A program made the translations under genes and the position numbers. Below are positions 1 through 7,799 of a stretch of 64,000 nt of DNA, piece after piece. Where the stretch lies: contig JAILLN010000038.1 in the NCBI GenBank assembly GCA_024693135.1, positions 1 to 64,000 on the forward strand. The letters run 5' to 3'. Every line of letters begins with the position of its first letter. Positions within the stretch are counted from its first letter, which is position 1. The notes under the pieces were generated by a model. That model saw only the letters and a program-made list of their open reading frames with translations, did not search any database and was not told the origin of the DNA. The stretch comes from Lachnospiraceae bacterium (lineage in GTDB: Bacteria; Bacillota; Clostridia; Lachnospirales; Lachnospiraceae).

Positions 1-322
1 AGAAGAATTCATCAAAGAGTTGAGGGAAAAATCCGAAACCAGCAAGGATGCCCGGATAAATTTTAATAAAGTAGTGGCTTATCTCGATATCCTTGAAGAA
101 ATGGGTACGAGGGTAGGAGAGCCTGTAACAAAGCATCTTGACGGGGAGATATGGGAATTAAGACCATTATCGAACCGCATATTGTATGCGTACTATAAGG
201 ATGATACGTTCCTGCTTCTACACCATTTCATAAAAAAATCCCAGAAAACCCCACGCAGAGAGATTGAGAAGGCGAAACGGGAAGTGGAAGATTACAGACG
301 GAGGCATAAGGACGATGAGTAG
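1..322 (+). CDS. HigB/Gp49-like type II toxin (partial, 5' end outside window)
   Basis: The reading frame is open from the first bases, so the true start lies left of the window. About 106 residues remain. The sequence has the features of phage-derived Gp49-like / HigB toxins of the RelE superfamily: a central stretch LDGEIWELRP followed by RILYAYYKDD, then a hydrophobic strand LLLHHFIKKSQKTP and a basic C-terminal helix. Such toxins are usually ribosome-dependent mRNA endonucleases. The stop codon overlaps the start of the downstream HTH gene by 8 bases, the usual toxin-first order of HigBA modules. The family is assigned from motif recognition; activity is not shown. The first codon in the window that could serve as a start is TTG at 20, but the frame runs through it and the family is normally slightly longer. 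Confidence 0.8.
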   Translation, partial: EEFIKELREKSETSKDARINFNKVVAYLDILEEMGTRVGEPVTKHLDGEIWELRPLSNRILYAYYKDDTFLLLHHFIKKSQKTPRREIEKAKREVEDYRRRHKDDE

Positions 323-590
323 ATGGAAAGATGTCAGAAAGGAACTGAATATAACTCCGGAAGAAGAGAATGTGATAGAGCTTGAAAAGGATCTGATCCG
401 GACAATGGTAGCCATCCGGGAAGAGCAGGGGCTCTCCCAGGCTGAGCTTGCATCCAAATGTAACGTAAAGCAGCCGCTTATCGCCCGCATGGAGAAAGCA
501 GTCCATTCGCCGCAGATCGACAGTCTTCTGAAAGTACTTGTTCCACTTGGCTACAAGCTTCAGATCGTTCCTATGGAGAAGAAATCGTAA
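315..590 (+). CDS. HigA-like XRE-family antitoxin
   Basis: This encodes 91 residues from the ATG at 315. That start is chosen because it overlaps the toxin stop, as in translationally coupled pairs; an upstream in-frame ATG at 264 would lie deep inside the toxin gene. Residues about 33-60 (EEQGLSQAELASKCNVKQ followed by PLIARME) form a clear helix-turn-helix of the XRE/Cro type. The tail (LLKVLVPLGYKLQIVP) is typical of antitoxins paired with Gp49-like toxins. It should neutralise the toxin and repress the shared promoter, which would lie left of the window. It could be a solitary regulator only if the toxin were inactive. Confidence 0.82.
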   Translation: MSRWKDVRKELNITPEEENVIELEKDLIRTMVAIREEQGLSQAELASKCNVKQPLIARMEKAVHSPQIDSLLKVLVPLGYKLQIVPMEKKS

Positions 591-652
591 TGAATGAAAG
601 TCTCGATAACTTCTTCAATTAACGTAGAAGGATAGGAGGAGATAGATATATT

Positions 653-680
653 TGTTCGTATAATATAAATTATGCGAACT
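653..680. other. dif: Candidate XerCD dif-like recombination site
   Basis: The sequence has two 11-base arms, TGTTCGTATAA and TTATGCGAACT, around a 6-base centre TATAAA. This is the 11-6-11 layout of dif. Against the known Firmicute dif of the type ACTTCCTATAA / TATATA / TTATGTAAACT, it matches 8 of 11 bases in the left arm, 9 of 11 in the right arm and 5 of 6 in the centre (22 of 28). It lies close to the point where gene orientation changes from plus to minus, as expected near a replication terminus. A tyrosine recombinase of Xer type is encoded at 17746-18795. It could instead be the attachment site of a Xer-dependent mobile element. Confidence 0.55.
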
Positions 681-845
681 TAAAGGGACTTTTCAGAAGG
701 GATACGGAAAGCCAGTAGATATGCGGATTTCATGGATTTTATCATGGCCTGCCTGTTATTCCGAATCTGTATTAAGATTTACTAATGATATATCGATCCA
801 TTACGTTATTCTGAATCTTTGTTCTGATTTGCTGTTGTCTTTTTT

Positions 846-1044
846 GATTCAAATCGGTATTCTGAAATCAGACTCTGTAATGCTATTGGAATTTGGATGC
901 TGATCGGCATTCTGATTTTAGATTCTGGTGTGCTGTTTGATTTGGATGCTGACCGGCATTCTGGTTTTGGATTCTGGTGTGCTGTTTGGTTTGGTTGCTA
1001 ACCGGCATTCTGATGATTCTGATTTTGGATTCTGATGTGCTTTC
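846..1044. repeat. Degenerate ~50 bp tandem repeat
   Basis: Three clear units, 889-938, 939-987 and 988-1044, share the order TTTGGATGCTGACCGGCATT, CTG..TTTTGGATTCTG and TGTGCTGTTT. A weaker fourth copy lies at about 846-888, and faint traces run back to about 740. The third unit carries a small internal duplication of TCTGAT. The array ends just before the start codon of the YwaF-like gene. Confidence 0.65.
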
Positions 1045-1054
1045 GGGTTTTGAA

Positions 1055-1837
1055 ATGAAATCTTTATTTTGGCTTGAGGAACGAGATCTGCCGCCTGGCT
1101 GCGGTTTTGAATTGTTCGGGGCTGCTCACCTTTGCATGCTTGGCGTGATCATGACCGCCTGTATCGTGATCATGATGACGGCCAGGCGTCTTCCTCTGAT
1201 TTTAAAAAATCGTCTGGTTCGCGTTTTGGCCCTCATACCTGTACTGACGGAGGTCTTGAAGGTCTCATTTTTGATTCTGGGGCACCGAATGTCCATCGGG
1301 CATCTGCCGCTGCATCTTTGCAGCCTGTCCATATTCCTTTATCCCATATCGGCTTACCTTTGCCGGCCCGGCAGCTTTTTCTCCAGCTTCATCAATGAGG
1401 CCATCGTCTGTGTGATGTTTCCGGCGGGACTGTCTGCGCTGCTGCTTCCGGACTGGACCATGTATCCCTTGATCAGCTTCATGAGCCTTACCAGCTTCCT
1501 GTGGCATGGCGCCCAGGTGCTTTATCCATTGCTGCTGCTTTCTTGTATGCATTATCGCCCAAGGCTTTCCCGGATCTGGCAGGACCTGGTCTTTCTTCTG
1601 ATATTCGGACTTCCGGTCTATGCCTTCGACCTCCATTTCCGATGCAATTACTGGTTCCTGCTTGCCCCGGTGCCCGGCACGCCGCTTGAGCCGTTATATG
1701 ATCTTGCCGGCCCTGCATATTACGTGCCGGGACTCTTCCTTTTTGCATCGTCGCTGATCTTTGCCTGGGACTGTATCCTGGTTCTTTTTTTCCGGATCAG
1801 CGGTTTGATTATTCGCCGGAAGGATCCTTCGGCTTAA
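1055..1837 (+). CDS. YwaF / TIGR02206-like integral membrane protein
   Basis: This encodes 260 residues from the ATG at 1055. An upstream in-frame ATG at 977 lies in the tandem repeat and is rejected. The protein is very hydrophobic with about six or seven predicted membrane segments. It shows the signature of the YwaF family: an early FELFGAAHL, then [14 protein letters not shown] in the third segment, and a late [19 protein letters not shown] loop before the last segment. The function of this family is not established. The 3' end overlaps the convergent ribbon-helix-helix gene by 29 bases. The start lacks a strong Shine-Dalgarno sequence, so the exact N-terminus is uncertain. Confidence 0.75.
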   Translation: MKSLFWLEERDLPPGCGFELFGAAHLCMLGVIMTACIVIMMTARRLPLILKNRLVRVLALIPVLTEVLKVSFLILGHRMSIGHLPLHLCSLSIFLYPISAYLCRPGSFFSSFINEAIVCVMFPAGLSALLLPDWTMYPLISFMSLTSFLWHGAQVLYPLLLLSCMHYRPRLSRIWQDLVFLLIFGLPVYAFDLHFRCNYWFLLAPVPGTPLEPLYDLAGPAYYVPGLFLFASSLIFAWDCILVLFFRISGLIIRRKDPSA

Positions 1838-2027
1838 GGTCGATCTCTAACGGAGCATCGATTTCCCGGCCCACATATTTCCCGTCCTTTTTCCGCTGCC
1901 GGACGCATTCCGTAAGCAGATATTCGATCTGCCCGTTTACTGAGCGGAAATCGTCTTCAGCCCAGGCTGAAAGCTCCTGATACAATTTTTCCGAAAGCCT
2001 TAGGGGAACCTGCTTTTTTTCCGCCAT
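1809..2027 (-). CDS. Ribbon-helix-helix (Arc-like) small protein
   Basis: This encodes 72 residues. The N-terminus [20 protein letters not shown] followed by [19 protein letters not shown] has the strand-helix-helix pattern of Arc/MetJ-type DNA-binding proteins. A basic and acidic tail follows. The start codon overlaps the stop of the upstream SPFH gene (TAATG), so the two are almost certainly cotranslated. A DNA-binding role is inferred from the fold pattern. The palindrome in the promoter of this operon (3065-3081) is an obvious candidate target. The gene tail overlaps the convergent YwaF-like gene. Confidence 0.75.
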   Translation of the reverse strand: MAEKKQVPLRLSEKLYQELSAWAEDDFRSVNGQIEYLLTECVRQRKKDGKYVGREIDAPLEIDLKPKDPSGE

Positions 2028-3043
2028 TAGTAAAGGCTCCCCGAATTGACCACGGGCTGCGCATCATGGTTGCCGCAGAGCACCACCAGCAGATTAGAGA
2101 CCATGGCCGCCTTTCTTTCTTCGTCAAGCACCACGGTATTTTTCTCATTGAGCCTTTCAAGGGCAAGCTCGACCATGCCCACTGCGCCGTCTACGATAAG
2201 CTTCCTTGCATCCACTACCGCTGCAGCCTGCTGCCTCTGGAGCATGGCGGCCGCGATCTCCGGTGCATAAGCAAGGTATGTGATCCTTGCATCCACCACC
2301 TCAAGCCCCGCATCGCAGACCTTGCTCTGGATCTCATCCCTGATCTGCCCGGCCACGATCTCGGTGGATCCCCTTAGGCTTCCGTCATCCGCCGTCCCGT
2401 CTCCTGTGGTATCCACATTATCGGTCACGTCATAGGGATAGATTTTTACGATATTGCGGACTGCGGTATCGCACTGCAGCGACAGATACTCCATGTAGTT
2501 ATCTACCTCAAACACGGCCTTTGCGGTATCCTTCACTTTCCACATCACAGCCACCGCGATCTCTACCGGATTGCCCAGCACATCGTTGACCTTCTGCTTG
2601 CTGTTGGATAAGGTCATGACCTTGAGGGAGATCTTCTTGCTGGCCATGGAGGCGGCAGAAGAATTCCGGCTGCTGAGATTTGCCATGATGCCTTCATTTT
2701 TCATTACATCCCCGCTCTGCCCAAGCTTCGTCCCGGCCGCGGGATTGAAAGCCGTACAGAATGGATTGACAAAGAAAAAGCCGTCTCCCTTCAGCGTGCC
2801 CACATATTTCCCAAACAGGGTAAGGACCAGCGCTTCGTTGGGCTTCACCACCTTGAGTCCCAGAAGAAGGATCCAGCCTGCAAAGATCCAGATCATGGAA
2901 AGGACCGAGATAAGCCAGAACCCGGCCGAATCAGCTATGGCGGCCACGGGAATCACCAAAATGTATCCTACGATCACAAGAATAAGAACCATGCCTCCGT
3001 TTTTATGCCCTTCAATGATTTTTTCCTGTACTGAATTGTTCAT
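2027..3043 (-). CDS. SPFH / band 7 domain membrane protein
   Basis: This encodes 338 residues from the ATG at 3043, which has GGAGGA six bases upstream; an in-frame extension to 3088 would run over the promoter. Two membrane segments lie at about residues 19-38 and 43-64. They are followed by [20 protein letters not shown], the start of the SPFH fold, which extends to about residue 270 with [20 protein letters not shown] near the end. The C-terminus is helical. SPFH proteins build oligomeric membrane scaffolds (stomatin, flotillin, HflK/C); the substrate or partner here is unknown. The gene forms a two-gene operon with the ribbon-helix-helix protein, driven by the promoter at 3074-3102. Confidence 0.85.
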   Translation of the reverse strand: MNNSVQEKIIEGHKNGGMVLILVIVGYILVIPVAAIADSAGFWLISVLSMIWIFAGWILLLGLKVVKPNEALVLTLFGKYVGTLKGDGFFFVNPFCTAFNPAAGTKLGQSGDVMKNEGIMANLSSRNSSAASMASKKISLKVMTLSNSKQKVNDVLGNPVEIAVAVMWKVKDTAKAVFEVDNYMEYLSLQCDTAVRNIVKIYPYDVTDNVDTTGDGTADDGSLRGSTEIVAGQIRDEIQSKVCDAGLEVVDARITYLAYAPEIAAAMLQRQQAAAVVDARKLIVDGAVGMVELALERLNEKNTVVLDEERKAAMVSNLLVVLCGNHDAQPVVNSGSLY

Positions 3044-3064
3044 TACTTCCTCCTTTATTGAATT

Positions 3065-3081
3065 GATATCATTATGATATC
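3065..3081. promoter_or_regulatory. Perfect 8-1-8 palindrome, candidate operator
   Basis: GATATCAT, one base, then ATGATATC: a perfect inverted repeat that contains the -10 element of the SPFH operon promoter. A repressor bound here would block RNA polymerase. The second gene of the operon encodes a ribbon-helix-helix protein, so autoregulation is a reasonable inference. Confidence 0.55.
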
Positions 3082-3102
3082 TCGACAATATAAATTTGTC
3101 AA
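3074..3102 (-). promoter_or_regulatory. SigmaA-type promoter of the SPFH operon
   Basis: On the minus strand there is a perfect -35 TTGACA (3097-3102), a 17-base spacer and -10 TATCAT (3074-3079). It lies 31 bases upstream of the SPFH start codon. Confidence 0.8.
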
Positions 3103-3111
3103 CAGGAAAAT

Positions 3112-3143
3112 AAAAAAAGACAGCCTCCCTTTTGAGACTGTCT
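3112..3143 (-). terminator. Rho-independent terminator of the protease gene
   Basis: A hairpin with stem AGACAG / CTGTCT plus an inner CTC/GAG pair is followed on the minus strand by seven T residues. It lies about 125 bases past the stop of the dual protease gene and just upstream of the SPFH promoter. Confidence 0.8.
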
Positions 3144-3244
3144 GCTTTTATACTTCTACTTTTGAATTTTTATTTTGAACTGATCCGTCCTAAAACTCCC
3201 CGGGAGCCTGCTTCAAGCTTCCCGGGGAACGTCATTATTTACAG

Positions 3245-3268
3245 GACAAAAGAACCCGTCCCCTTGTC
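3245..3268. repeat. REP-like element abutting the protease stop codon
   Basis: The sequence begins GACAAAAGAACCCG on the plus strand and ends CCCTTGTC, with GACAA / TTGTC ends forming an inverted repeat. It begins directly after the stop codon of the gene at 3269. A close copy abuts another stop codon at 12536-12558. The motif resembles short repeats dispersed widely in Firmicute genomes. Confidence 0.65.
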
Positions 3269-6200
3269 TTATTTGTAGGGATTGCCGGAAACATAGAGGC
3301 TCTGGCCGGGTGAAAGCTCTGCTTCCCCTACAGATAATTCAGCCTTTGTCTCCTTCGCGTCCAGGGAATGAAGCTTATAATCACAGAGTGCAAATACTTT
3401 TCCGCCGAGGCTTAATCTCCCCAGGGAGCGGATCCGCCCTGCCATGGCTGAGCCTCCCTCCAGATAGGCTTCCGCCGGTGCGATGCCGCGGTTCACCCCT
3501 CCTGCATTCAGGCTTCCGGATACCACAAGCCGGCTCTTTTTGCCGCCTCCAGAAAACAGGAGCGGCCCTGCAAAGGAAACCCGGCCCAGGATGGTGATGC
3601 TGTGGTTTGCGGCTGAGAAGGATTCCTTCTCATAGCATCCCATCTCGTAGAAGGAATGGTTTTTTTCCTTCATCCGAACGAAGGATAGGTCTCTTAAGAC
3701 CAGGTCTGTTCCCGCCTTGATGCTTCCCACATATCGGATCGTCTTCACTCTTTCGTCATAAGGACAGATATTCAGGCTTATGCAATACCTGCTGCCGGGA
3801 AGGCGGAAGCGCTGGGGAAGGCAGGCCGGATTGGCAGAGGTCAGGGATCCTGCATCTTTTGTGAGCAGGATCGAATATGCCCTTCTCTCCTTCAAGGAGC
3901 TGATCTCTTCTACAGCCTCCCGGATATTACGCATTCTGGAATCTACCTGTGTGCTAGAAACCGTATAACGGAGTACTGCCTCCGGGAAGCTGTCCTTCCC
4001 GGGATCCTGACAGGTCAGATATCCTTTCACCTTATAATACCCGGCGGCTGAAGGCAGGCGGTTGGCGGACGGCATCCGAAGCGAGAAGGAGGTCAGCTGC
4101 CTCGCCTGTACAAGACGGATCCCCTGGCTTAAAAGGCCGGAAAGGCTCGGCGATGAAAAATCCAGGAATTTCCCCTCGGACAGGATCTCCAGCGGAAGCC
4201 CCTCCGGACTGCAGCTGCCAGCTATGGAAGCCGGGATGCGGATGGATGCAGCCTTCCCCTTCTTATCATATTTGATTTTTGCATTTACCTGAATCCTGCC
4301 CGGAGCCGTGCCGTTTCCGCGGATGTTTCCCAGCTTAAGAGTGCCTGTGCCGTTAAGCAGGGAATCCTGGGAAAGGCTAAGAAGCCCGATGCCGGTGATG
4401 TCCTTTCCCCGGACAGCCGAATCCCATAGAGAAATGGCAGAGGAGCCCTTTACCGAGCCTGCGGTCATCTGCCCGAAGCCGTCCATGGTGGAATGCTCTA
4501 AGGAAAGCTTCCTTGATCTCAGGGAAACCGTCTGAGACATGCTCATGGCAGAAAAGCTCACATTCTTTAAAATAACATCCGTTGTCAGCGCAAAGCTGTT
4601 CTTTATCCGAAGGGCTGCCCTCTGGCTTCCTGCTCCCGCAAAGGTCAGGGATCCTGCTTTTTTCGGAAGCCTGACTGCCACCGGAAGCTCCGGATTTTTC
4701 ATGATCTTTACCAGATAGTCTCCAGCAGGGTCGTCGATCTTTGCCAGTTCCTTTGAAAGCTCGGCAAAATCCGTGAATTTCCGCAGTTCCTCTTCTTTTC
4801 CATTTGAGCTCCTGCAGAGGGTGAATTCTCCCTTTTCTTCCCCGGAAGAAGGCTCGCATTGAAGGGCGGATAAGGCATTGAGCCCGCCGTATACCTGGCC
4901 TTTGCCATTGAAATAGCTCCTGGGGTCAGCCCCGCCGCAGATCATTTTCATTACCTTTTCCGCTGTCTCTCCGGTCCGGTTCTCCCGGTCGAGAAAGGCG
5001 GGATCCGTCGCATAGATCAGAGCCGCCGTCCCTGCGGCCATGGGCGATGCCATGCTGGTCTTTTCAAACATATTATAGCCATAGGGGTCTTTTTTATAGG
5101 CTCCCGTGGAATAGATCCGGCTGCCCGGAGCCGCTATGGAAACCCAGCTCCCGTAATCACTGCAGTCCATCAGCTGCCCGTTGTCTGTATAGGCACCTAC
5201 GGAAAGCACATGGTTATAGGCCGCGGGATAGACCTTTTGGGCATTTCCATTGTTTCCTGCGGCAGCCACGCAGAGGATCCCCTTGTTATATGCTTCATCG
5301 ATCAGCTTCTGTACCTTGGCGCTCTTTTTCTTCGTCTGGAAGCTCATGTTGATGATATCCACGCCATATTCCGGCTTCAGGGCTTCCGTCAGGGCCTTGC
5401 AGAGGGTCTCATTGTCTACGTTCAAAAGCCCGGAAACATTTTCCCCGGGAACCACCTTGATGCTTAGGATCTGGGCATCCGGGGCGATGCCGGCTCCGCC
5501 GTAGGAATTATTCCTTACGGAAGCTATGGTTCCGGCTACGGGCGTCCCGTGGATCAGGGCGTCTCCTTCCTCTGCGTCTCCGGTCATGCTGACTTTCGCT
5601 TTTACCTTCCCGGATAGATCTCCCTCATCGATGACTCCGGAATCCAGCACGGCCACGGTGACTCCGCTTCCTGTGGAGGTCTCCCAGGCATCCCTGGCGT
5701 GTACGGCATCGATATGCCATTGGTATTTTTCGCTCTCCTCCTTAAGATAGGGGTCAGAGAGATCCGGCTTCGGAGGGATGGGATCATTTACGGTAAAGGC
5801 CTTGATCCGGACATTGGAATTGGCATACTCTCCATAATCGATCCATTTTTCATTATTATAAAGGAAGCTCTGACCCTTATCCGCCGCACAGCGGATATCA
5901 AGCCAGCTGTTTTTGATATTCTTTTCGATAGCGATCATGGGCGTATCGCCATGCTTTGTGATGGCCACCACTACGGAAAAGAGTGCTCCAGATTCCACCT
6001 TCACGCCGGATCCTATGGGCACGGTATAATATCCATCACATTCGGTCTTCCCGGAAACTGTGGCTTTCAGCTGGCCGCTTTCCGGATCCCCCGGATCGGT
6101 AAGGCCGGTATAAACCGAAACCGTATATTCCGCATTCACCGTATCATAGGTTTCAAAGGAGACAGCCTTTATGGTTTCCGTGCCTTCGCCATTGGCATGC

Positions 6201-7534
6201 GCGGTAAATATATTGGCTGCCTTGAAGGTGTCATGGATCCCGTATCCAGAGGAGGATAAATAATCTGTACCATCATATTGATAATTATTATCGTAGTTGG
6301 AAGCCGGCTCTGCATCCGTGGCATAAAGGGTCTCGCGTATGGTCTTGTCATAATAGGAGATCCAGAAGTATCCGTTGTGGCTGTATCTGGCTTCGCCCTC
6401 CGTCCAGCTGTTCCTTATGAGCCAGGCCCCATTCCCTGAGGGGGTCTGTTTGAAATTGCCGGCCGGGAAATCATCATCCCATCCCACGATGGCAATGGCA
6501 TGATTTTGCGTTATGGCAGAGCCACAATAATAGGAATTGGTGTCGGCACGGTAATAAGCCGAGCCTTCATAATACGTGGTCGTGACAGACCCATGCTCTT
6601 TGATATACTGCTTGATCAGGGTGCGGTTTCCCTCCGGATCATCCGTATTGCTGTAAGGCAGGATATAGACCCCCTGGACATGAAAGGCCTCCGGCCCGTA
6701 CTGCTCCTCCGGAGGATAGGTATAGCCCGGATTCGAGGAAAAATTTACATAGGGGTAATCCTCTTCCCTGGCTGCTCCGGTCCAGTTGGCCAGAGCCTGC
6801 AGGCCAACAACAGGATGGCCCGTGCCGATACGGATATTCTGATAATCCCCTTTGGTGCCTCCCAGGGGATCGACCGTATCCACATTATATTTATGAGCAA
6901 AATAATAGAGATGCATCTCGGAAAGGTCGATGGAGGCATCCGCCTTTCCGTCATGGATAAGATCCGATTCCATCGTCGCGATGGAGCCATGCGCCCAGCA
7001 GCTGGGGTTGCTGGCCTGATTCCTCAGGGGCGGAAGCATCCCTTCAGCCACTCCATTATAGGATGGGCCGGGAGCAGGCAGGTAAGGAGAAGCAGAATAA
7101 ATACGGGTGTTTTTTCTTTTTGAAGAAAAGGCGGAAGTACCGATCGTGCCTTTGTAGTCTTTGTCTCCGGTGACGCTTTTCGGGTCTTCTTCATCCGGGA
7201 TCTCTGCCGTGCCGCAAAGGCCGGAGCTCTCCTCTTCGATCTCTACAATATCTGAAGGGGAGGATTCTTCCGGGACGGCTTCCGGAGCGGGAAGATCTTC
7301 CTGCTCCTCCGGGACGACCTCTGATGCGGACTGCTCTTCTGCGACGGCTTCTGATACGGACTGCTCTTCTGCGACGGCTTCTGTAATGAACTGGTGTGCC
7401 GAGATGACTTCCGGCTGAAGCACAAGAACCCCCTGGGTATCGGCAAAGGCGGTAACCCCGGGATTCATTGTCATAACCAACAGGATCAAAGCGATCGCGA
7501 TCCGTTTTCTGTATTTTCTTAAGTTTTTCATCAT
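3269..7534 (-). CDS. Secreted dual protease: papain-like (C1) plus subtilisin-like (S8) domains
   Basis: This encodes 1421 residues. The ATG at 7534 has GAGG five bases upstream; a TTG at 7537 is also possible. A basic signal peptide with a hydrophobic core ends near residue 32. It is followed by an acidic linker with ten-residue SEAVAEEQ-type repeats (about 50-95). The papain-type domain (about 160-420) has Gln173, Cys179 (NPSCWAHGS), His345 (QNHAIAIVGW) and Asn375 (WLIRNSW). A beta-rich stretch at about 430-580 resembles the lectin-like domain that often follows clostridial C1 peptidases. The subtilase domain (about 605-860) has Asp631, His662, Asn761 and Ser827 (TSMASP). The last 550 residues are beta-rich and unassigned. 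Both catalytic sets look complete. No cell-wall sorting signal is visible, so the protein is probably secreted or held non-covalently. It lies next to a sortase and a surface protein. Confidence 0.88.
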   Translation of the reverse strand: MMKNLRKYRKRIAIALILLVMTMNPGVTAFADTQGVLVLQPEVISAHQFITEAVAEEQSVSEAVAEEQSASEVVPEEQEDLPAPEAVPEESSPSDIVEIEEESSGLCGTAEIPDEEDPKSVTGDKDYKGTIGTSAFSSKRKNTRIYSASPYLPAPGPSYNGVAEGMLPPLRNQASNPSCWAHGSIATMESDLIHDGKADASIDLSEMHLYYFAHKYNVDTVDPLGGTKGDYQNIRIGTGHPVVGLQALANWTGAAREEDYPYVNFSSNPGYTYPPEEQYGPEAFHVQGVYILPYSNTDDPEGNRTLIKQYIKEHGSVTTTYYEGSAYYRADTNSYYCGSAITQNHAIAIVGWDDDFPAGNFKQTPSGNGAWLIRNSWTEGEARYSHNGYFWISYYDKTIRETLYATDAEPASNYDNNYQYDGTDYLSSSGYGIHDTFKAANIFTAHANGEGTETIKAVSFETYDTVNAEYTVSVYTGLTDPGDPESGQLKATVSGKTECDGYYTVPIGSGVKVESGALFSVVVAITKHGDTPMIAIEKNIKNSWLDIRCAADKGQSFLYNNEKWIDYGEYANSNVRIKAFTVNDPIPPKPDLSDPYLKEESEKYQWHIDAVHARDAWETSTGSGVTVAVLDSGVIDEGDLSGKVKAKVSMTGDAEEGDALIHGTPVAGTIASVRNNSYGGAGIAPDAQILSIKVVPGENVSGLLNVDNETLCKALTEALKPEYGVDIINMSFQTKKKSAKVQKLIDEAYNKGILCVAAAGNNGNAQKVYPAAYNHVLSVGAYTDNGQLMDCSDYGSWVSIAAPGSRIYSTGAYKKDPYGYNMFEKTSMASPMAAGTAALIYATDPAFLDRENRTGETAEKVMKMICGGADPRSYFNGKGQVYGGLNALSALQCEPSSGEEKGEFTLCRSSNGKEEELRKFTDFAELSKELAKIDDPAGDYLVKIMKNPELPVAVRLPKKAGSLTFAGAGSQRAALRIKNSFALTTDVILKNVSFSAMSMSQTVSLRSRKLSLEHSTMDGFGQMTAGSVKGSSAISLWDSAVRGKDITGIGLLSLSQDSLLNGTGTLKLGNIRGNGTAPGRIQVNAKIKYDKKGKAASIRIPASIAGSCSPEGLPLEILSEGKFLDFSSPSLSGLLSQGIRLVQARQLTSFSLRMPSANRLPSAAGYYKVKGYLTCQDPGKDSFPEAVLRYTVSSTQVDSRMRNIREAVEEISSLKERRAYSILLTKDAGSLTSANPACLPQRFRLPGSRYCISLNICPYDERVKTIRYVGSIKAGTDLVLRDLSFVRMKEKNHSFYEMGCYEKESFSAANHSITILGRVSFAGPLLFSGGGKKSRLVVSGSLNAGGVNRGIAPAEAYLEGGSAMAGRIRSLGRLSLGGKVFALCDYKLHSLDAKETKAELSVGEAELSPGQSLYVSGNPYK
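7320..7382. repeat. 30 bp in-frame tandem repeat in the protease gene
   Basis: Two near-identical 30-base units at 7320-7349 and 7350-7379, with more diverged neighbours on both sides, encode SEAVAEEQ-type decapeptides in the N-terminal linker. Length variation between strains would be expected. Confidence 0.7.
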
Positions 7535-7799
7535 CAAATCCTCAACGAGGGATCAACCGGCATTTTACTGCAGAAAATTCCCCATGACTGCCTCTCTTAA
7601 ACTCTTTGGTTATTTACAAACTCGAGATGGATACTTATGATTTCTGAAACGTAGTGCTCCGTTCTTTTTATGACATTGGCCAAATGCCTCTAGAGCAAGC
7701 TTTTTTATATATTTCGGTTTTGGGGATGTTTTTTTGAATGGTCTGTAGGAAAATGGTTTGACTTTGAGTGCCGGCTGCTTGAAAGCAGGAAAGAAATGC
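7535..7799. other. Intergenic region between sortase and protease genes
   Basis: No convincing gene or terminator was found. A small CCTC/GAGG hairpin on the minus strand lies just upstream of the protease start and would include its ribosome binding site. A 72-codon open frame (7610-7828) runs into the end of the sortase gene and is not called. Confidence 0.5.

Larger units (their letters stand above)
591..1054. other. Intergenic stretch with a dif-like site and degenerate repeats
   Basis: No convincing gene is visible in these 464 bases. The stretch is AT-rich. It holds a near-palindromic dif-like sequence at 653-680 and a degenerate tandem repeat of about 50 bases at 846-1044, both listed separately. 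An open frame at 721-903 lies in low-complexity sequence without a ribosome binding site and is not called. Confidence 0.7.

Noticed and set aside
721-903. 60-codon plus-strand open frame
   Set aside because: It lies in AT-rich low-complexity sequence related to the adjacent tandem repeat.
846-1044. CRISPR array
   Set aside because: The units are degenerate and directly adjoining, without unique spacers of constant length, and no cas genes are present.
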